64,000 nucleotides of DNA, from assembly GCA_963780395.1 (NCBI GenBank), contig CAWABY010000010.1, forward strand, positions 1-64,000. Direction: 5' to 3'. This document shows, in pieces, positions 61,894-64,000 of this stretch. Position 1 is the stretch's first letter. Each line of letters starts with the position of its first letter. The translations under genes were made by a program, and so were the position numbers. This DNA comes from VGBV01 sp963780395. GTDB lineage: Bacteria; Actinomycetota; Thermoleophilia; Solirubrobacterales; 70-9. Below the pieces are notes generated by a model. The model saw nothing but the letters and a program-made list of their open reading frames with translations. It was not told the origin of the DNA and made no database searches.

Positions 61894-63387
61894 GTGGGCC
61901 TGAGTACCGCCGAGATACGAGCGGGCACGCCGCTCGCCGGCCGCTACCGCGTGCTGCGCCGGCTGGGGACGGGCGGGATGGCGACCGTGTTCCTGGCCGA
62001 GGACGAGCGGCTGGGGCGCGAAGTGGCGATCAAGCGGCTGCACACCGACGCGCCCGAGGCGAGCCTGCGGCGCTTCGAGCAGGAGGCCAAGCTGGGCGCC
62101 GCCCTCAACCACCCCAACCTGGTCGCGATCTACGACACGGTGGCCGCCGAGGAGGGCGCGCTGATCGTGATGGAGTACGTCCACGGCAAGCCGCTCTCGG
62201 AGCTGGCGGGGCGGCCGATGAGGCCCTCGCGCGCTCTGCCGATCCTGCGCAGCGTCGCCGACGCGCTCGATCACGCCCACGCCGAGGGCGTGGTACACCG
62301 CGACGTCAAGCCCGGCAACGTGCTGGTGGGGGACGACGGCACGGTCAAGCTCGCCGACCTCGGGATCGCCAGGGCGATCGGCGCCAGCCAGATCACCAGC
62401 GAGGGCAGCGTGGTGGGGACCCTTCCCTACATGTCGCCCGAGCGGCTGGCGGGCCCGGGCGCCGGCGGACCGGAGAGCGACGTCTACGCGCTCGCGGCCG
62501 TCTCCTACGAGCTGCTCTCGGGGCGGCCTCCGAGCGAGGCGGCCTCGACGGGCGAGGCGGCTGCGCGGGCGCCGGTCGACCTTTCGCGGGAGTGGCCCGA
62601 GGGCCCCGCCCCCGCTGTGGCCGTGCTGGAGAGAGCCCTGGACGACGAGCCCGGAAAGCGCCAACCCTCGGCGGGGCGGTTCGTGGACGAGCTCGAGTCA
62701 GCGCTTTCGAAGGGCGGTGCGCCGGCAGCCGCTGCTGCCGGCCCGGCGACGACGCGGGTGGCCACGCGAGCGCGGACGGCCGCCAGACCGCGCACCGCCT
62801 CGGGCGCGGATCGCGGACGCTCCGGCCGCGCGCTGGCGGTGGGGCTGCTGGCGCTCGGCCTGCTGGCCGTCGGCGGCGTCGCGCTCAGCGGTGGCGGGGG
62901 GGACGATCCGGATTCCGGGGGCACCGGCGAGCAGTCTGCCGAGGCCCAGTCGAAGGCTCCAGCCGAGGAGCCGGCTTCCGCTCCGGAGGAGCCCGCGGCC
63001 GACGCGCAGCCCGAGCCGGCCCTCGGCGAGGGACTCGACGCCGCCGCCCTCAACGACCTCGGCTTCTCCCTCATCAGCGAGGGCCGCTACGACGAGGCGA
63101 TCCCGGTGCTGGAGCGCGCGGTGGACTCCTACGAGCCGGGGAGCACCGACCTGACCTACGCCTACGCGCTCTTCAACCTCGGCCATGCGCTGCGGCTGGC
63201 CGGGCGCCCCGAAGAGGCGATCCCCGTCCTCGAGCAGCGGCTCGAGATCCCGAACCAGACCGGCGCGGTCAGGCGCGAGCTGGAGGCGGCGATCGCCGCG
63301 ACAGGTGAGGACTCCGGCGACGAGGGGGACGATGGGGACGAGGGCGGACCCCCGTACGGAAAGGCGAAGGGGCACGACAAGGACTAG
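61894..63387 (+). CDS. membrane Ser/Thr protein kinase with TPR-like extracytoplasmic part
   Basis: About 497 aa. Kinase domain in residues 15-270: RLGTGGMATVFLAED, VAIKRL, VVHRDVKPGNVLV, LADLGIA and VVGTLPYMSPERL. A basic stretch and a membrane helix (ALAVGLLALGLLAVGGVAL) follow, then an acidic spacer and tandem TPR-like helices (ALNDLGFSLISEGRYDEAIPVLERAV). GTG 61894 is the chosen start. However, an ATG at 61865 with a strong GAAAGGAG site opens a 12-codon frame that ends over this start. Confidence 0.85.
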   Translation: MGLSTAEIRAGTPLAGRYRVLRRLGTGGMATVFLAEDERLGREVAIKRLHTDAPEASLRRFEQEAKLGAALNHPNLVAIYDTVAAEEGALIVMEYVHGKPLSELAGRPMRPSRALPILRSVADALDHAHAEGVVHRDVKPGNVLVGDDGTVKLADLGIARAIGASQITSEGSVVGTLPYMSPERLAGPGAGGPESDVYALAAVSYELLSGRPPSEAASTGEAAARAPVDLSREWPEGPAPAVAVLERALDDEPGKRQPSAGRFVDELESALSKGGAPAAAAAGPATTRVATRARTAARPRTASGADRGRSGRALAVGLLALGLLAVGGVALSGGGGDDPDSGGTGEQSAEAQSKAPAEEPASAPEEPAADAQPEPALGEGLDAAALNDLGFSLISEGRYDEAIPVLERAVDSYEPGSTDLTYAYALFNLGHALRLAGRPEEAIPVLEQRLEIPNQTGAVRRELEAAIAATGEDSGDEGDDGDEGGPPYGKAKGHDKD

Positions 63388-63409
63388 GTCGGGGAATCCC
63401 GATCAGCCG

Positions 63410-64000
63410 TTAACCGCGCTTGCGGAGGAAGGCGCGGACCACGCGGGCCGCGGGACCGCGCGGGAAGTAGAGCGCGTCGATGTGGCCCGCGTTCGGCATG
63501 ACGACGAACCGGGAGCCCGGGAATTGACGGGAGACATCGCGACCCTCGCGGGGCGTGGTGACGTCGTCCATCTCGCCGCTGATGACCAGGGTCGAGATGC
63601 GGGGCGCGCGCTTGACGCCGGGTGGGCGCGGGGGCTCGTAGAGGGGGCCGGGTGGGGGCGCGGCGAGGCAGTATTGATAGCCGGTGAACGTGGATCTGCT
63701 GCCCTCGCCGGCGGTGAAGGGGAAGAAGCGGCGGGAGGGGTAGTCGCGTATCGCCCGCTTCAGCTGGCGGCGGCGGTCGGCTTCTGGCGCCTCCTTCTTC
63801 CAGATCAGCGGGTAGTCATTGCAGGAGAAGACGACCTCCATGGCGCGGGAGAAGGCGCGCAGGCCGCCGGTGCCGGTCCGCTCGCCGCCGCCCGGCCAGG
63901 GGTTCGGGCCGCCGGCGAGGTAGCGGCGTATCTGGCGGTCGACGGCGACGTAGGTCTCGGGCGCGCCGTAGCTGCCCGCGGTCCAGAGCTCGTTCATGAG
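63410..64000 (-). CDS. alpha/beta hydrolase (TAP-like C-terminal part), partial
   Basis: The gene continues beyond the window edge, so the N-terminus with the nucleophile Ser is not seen. The visible C-terminal part has a lid-like region and TLVISGEMDDVTTPREGRDV with the acid Asp and VVMPNAGHIDALYFPRG with the catalytic His. This matches the TAP-like C-terminal domain of tripeptidyl-aminopeptidase-type hydrolases, usually secreted. The Met at 63997 is likely internal. Confidence 0.8.
   Translation of the reverse strand, partial: LMNELWTAGSYGAPETYVAVDRQIRRYLAGGPNPWPGGGERTGTGGLRAFSRAMEVVFSCNDYPLIWKKEAPEADRRRQLKRAIRDYPSRRFFPFTAGEGSRSTFTGYQYCLAAPPPGPLYEPPRPPGVKRAPRISTLVISGEMDDVTTPREGRDVSRQFPGSRFVVMPNAGHIDALYFPRGPAARVVRAFLRKRG

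Overview
The window is high-GC, densely coded bacterial DNA. Many start codons sit directly behind a -10-like TANNNT hexamer (leaderless style), GTG and TTG starts are common, and the housekeeping order is tig, clpP, clpX, valS, folC, ndk, maf, mreC, mreD, mrdA, rodA, rng, rplU, rpmA, obgE, proB. This suggests an actinobacterium, most likely of the class Thermoleophilia (Solirubrobacterales/Gaiellales type). That placement is inferred from gene order and protein style, not from a marker-gene tree.

Region 1 (59-13174) is an accessory metabolic block. It holds a PotD/B/C/A-type polyamine or spermidine/putrescine ABC importer in one operon with an LLM-class flavin oxidoreductase and an SDR dehydrogenase. 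An EamA exporter, a PYROXD2/phytoene-desaturase-like FAD oxidoreductase, a PLP aromatic-amino-acid-type decarboxylase and a cytochrome P450 follow. The block ends with one 700-codon frame joining a class I glutamine amidotransferase to a glutamine-synthetase-like ligase. It stops at a 3' half of a tRNA-His gene (13403-13445) preceded by four CAAC direct repeats. That looks like the distal attachment site of an integrated element whose body lies to the left.

Region 2 (13485-20417) is a mixed run of small genes: three SnoaL-like proteins, an RraA-like protein, VOC, USP-like and DUF2867 proteins, an alpha/beta hydrolase fused to a LuxR helix-turn-helix, and a TetR regulator with a perfect 14-bp palindrome between it and its divergent neighbour.

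Region 3 (20442-29819) is a nearly complete type II fatty-acid synthesis operon: fabD, fabH, fabG, acpP, fabF, acyl-CoA carboxyltransferase, SGNH hydrolase, MaoC dehydratase and enoyl-ACP reductase. A GAF histidine kinase and a LuxR-type response regulator, whose frame is broken by one base, lie just upstream. C(4-6)-N4-G(4-6) palindromes flank the two-component pair and fill the gap before fabD.

Region 4 (29831-39043) carries an arsenate-reductase-like phosphatase, a group 2 sigma-70 factor with a clear promoter, CorA, a CtaG-like protein, a membrane-fused spermidine synthase, trigger factor, a DUF488 protein frameshifted near its start, ClpP, an M23 peptidase and a glycine-rich hypothetical protein.

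Region 5 (39202-57608) is the conserved core: ClpX, ValS, FolC, Ndk, Maf, the MreCD/PBP2/RodA elongation machinery, RNase E/G, L21, L27, Obg, a nitrilase-family hydrolase and ProB. Region 6 (57633-64000) holds a GMC alcohol oxidase plus aldehyde dehydrogenase pair, a GNAT acetyltransferase, a membrane Ser/Thr kinase with a TPR-like tail, and the C-terminal part of an alpha/beta hydrolase running off the window.

Two cross-cutting points matter. Several genes (clpX, folC, eamA, the M23 peptidase) have conserved or functional N-termini extending upstream of any ATG/GTG/TTG, so CTG/ATC/ATA starts or sequence errors must be considered. At least two genes carry a single-base frameshift in a short homopolymer. 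All functional assignments rest on motif recognition by eye; no database search was run.
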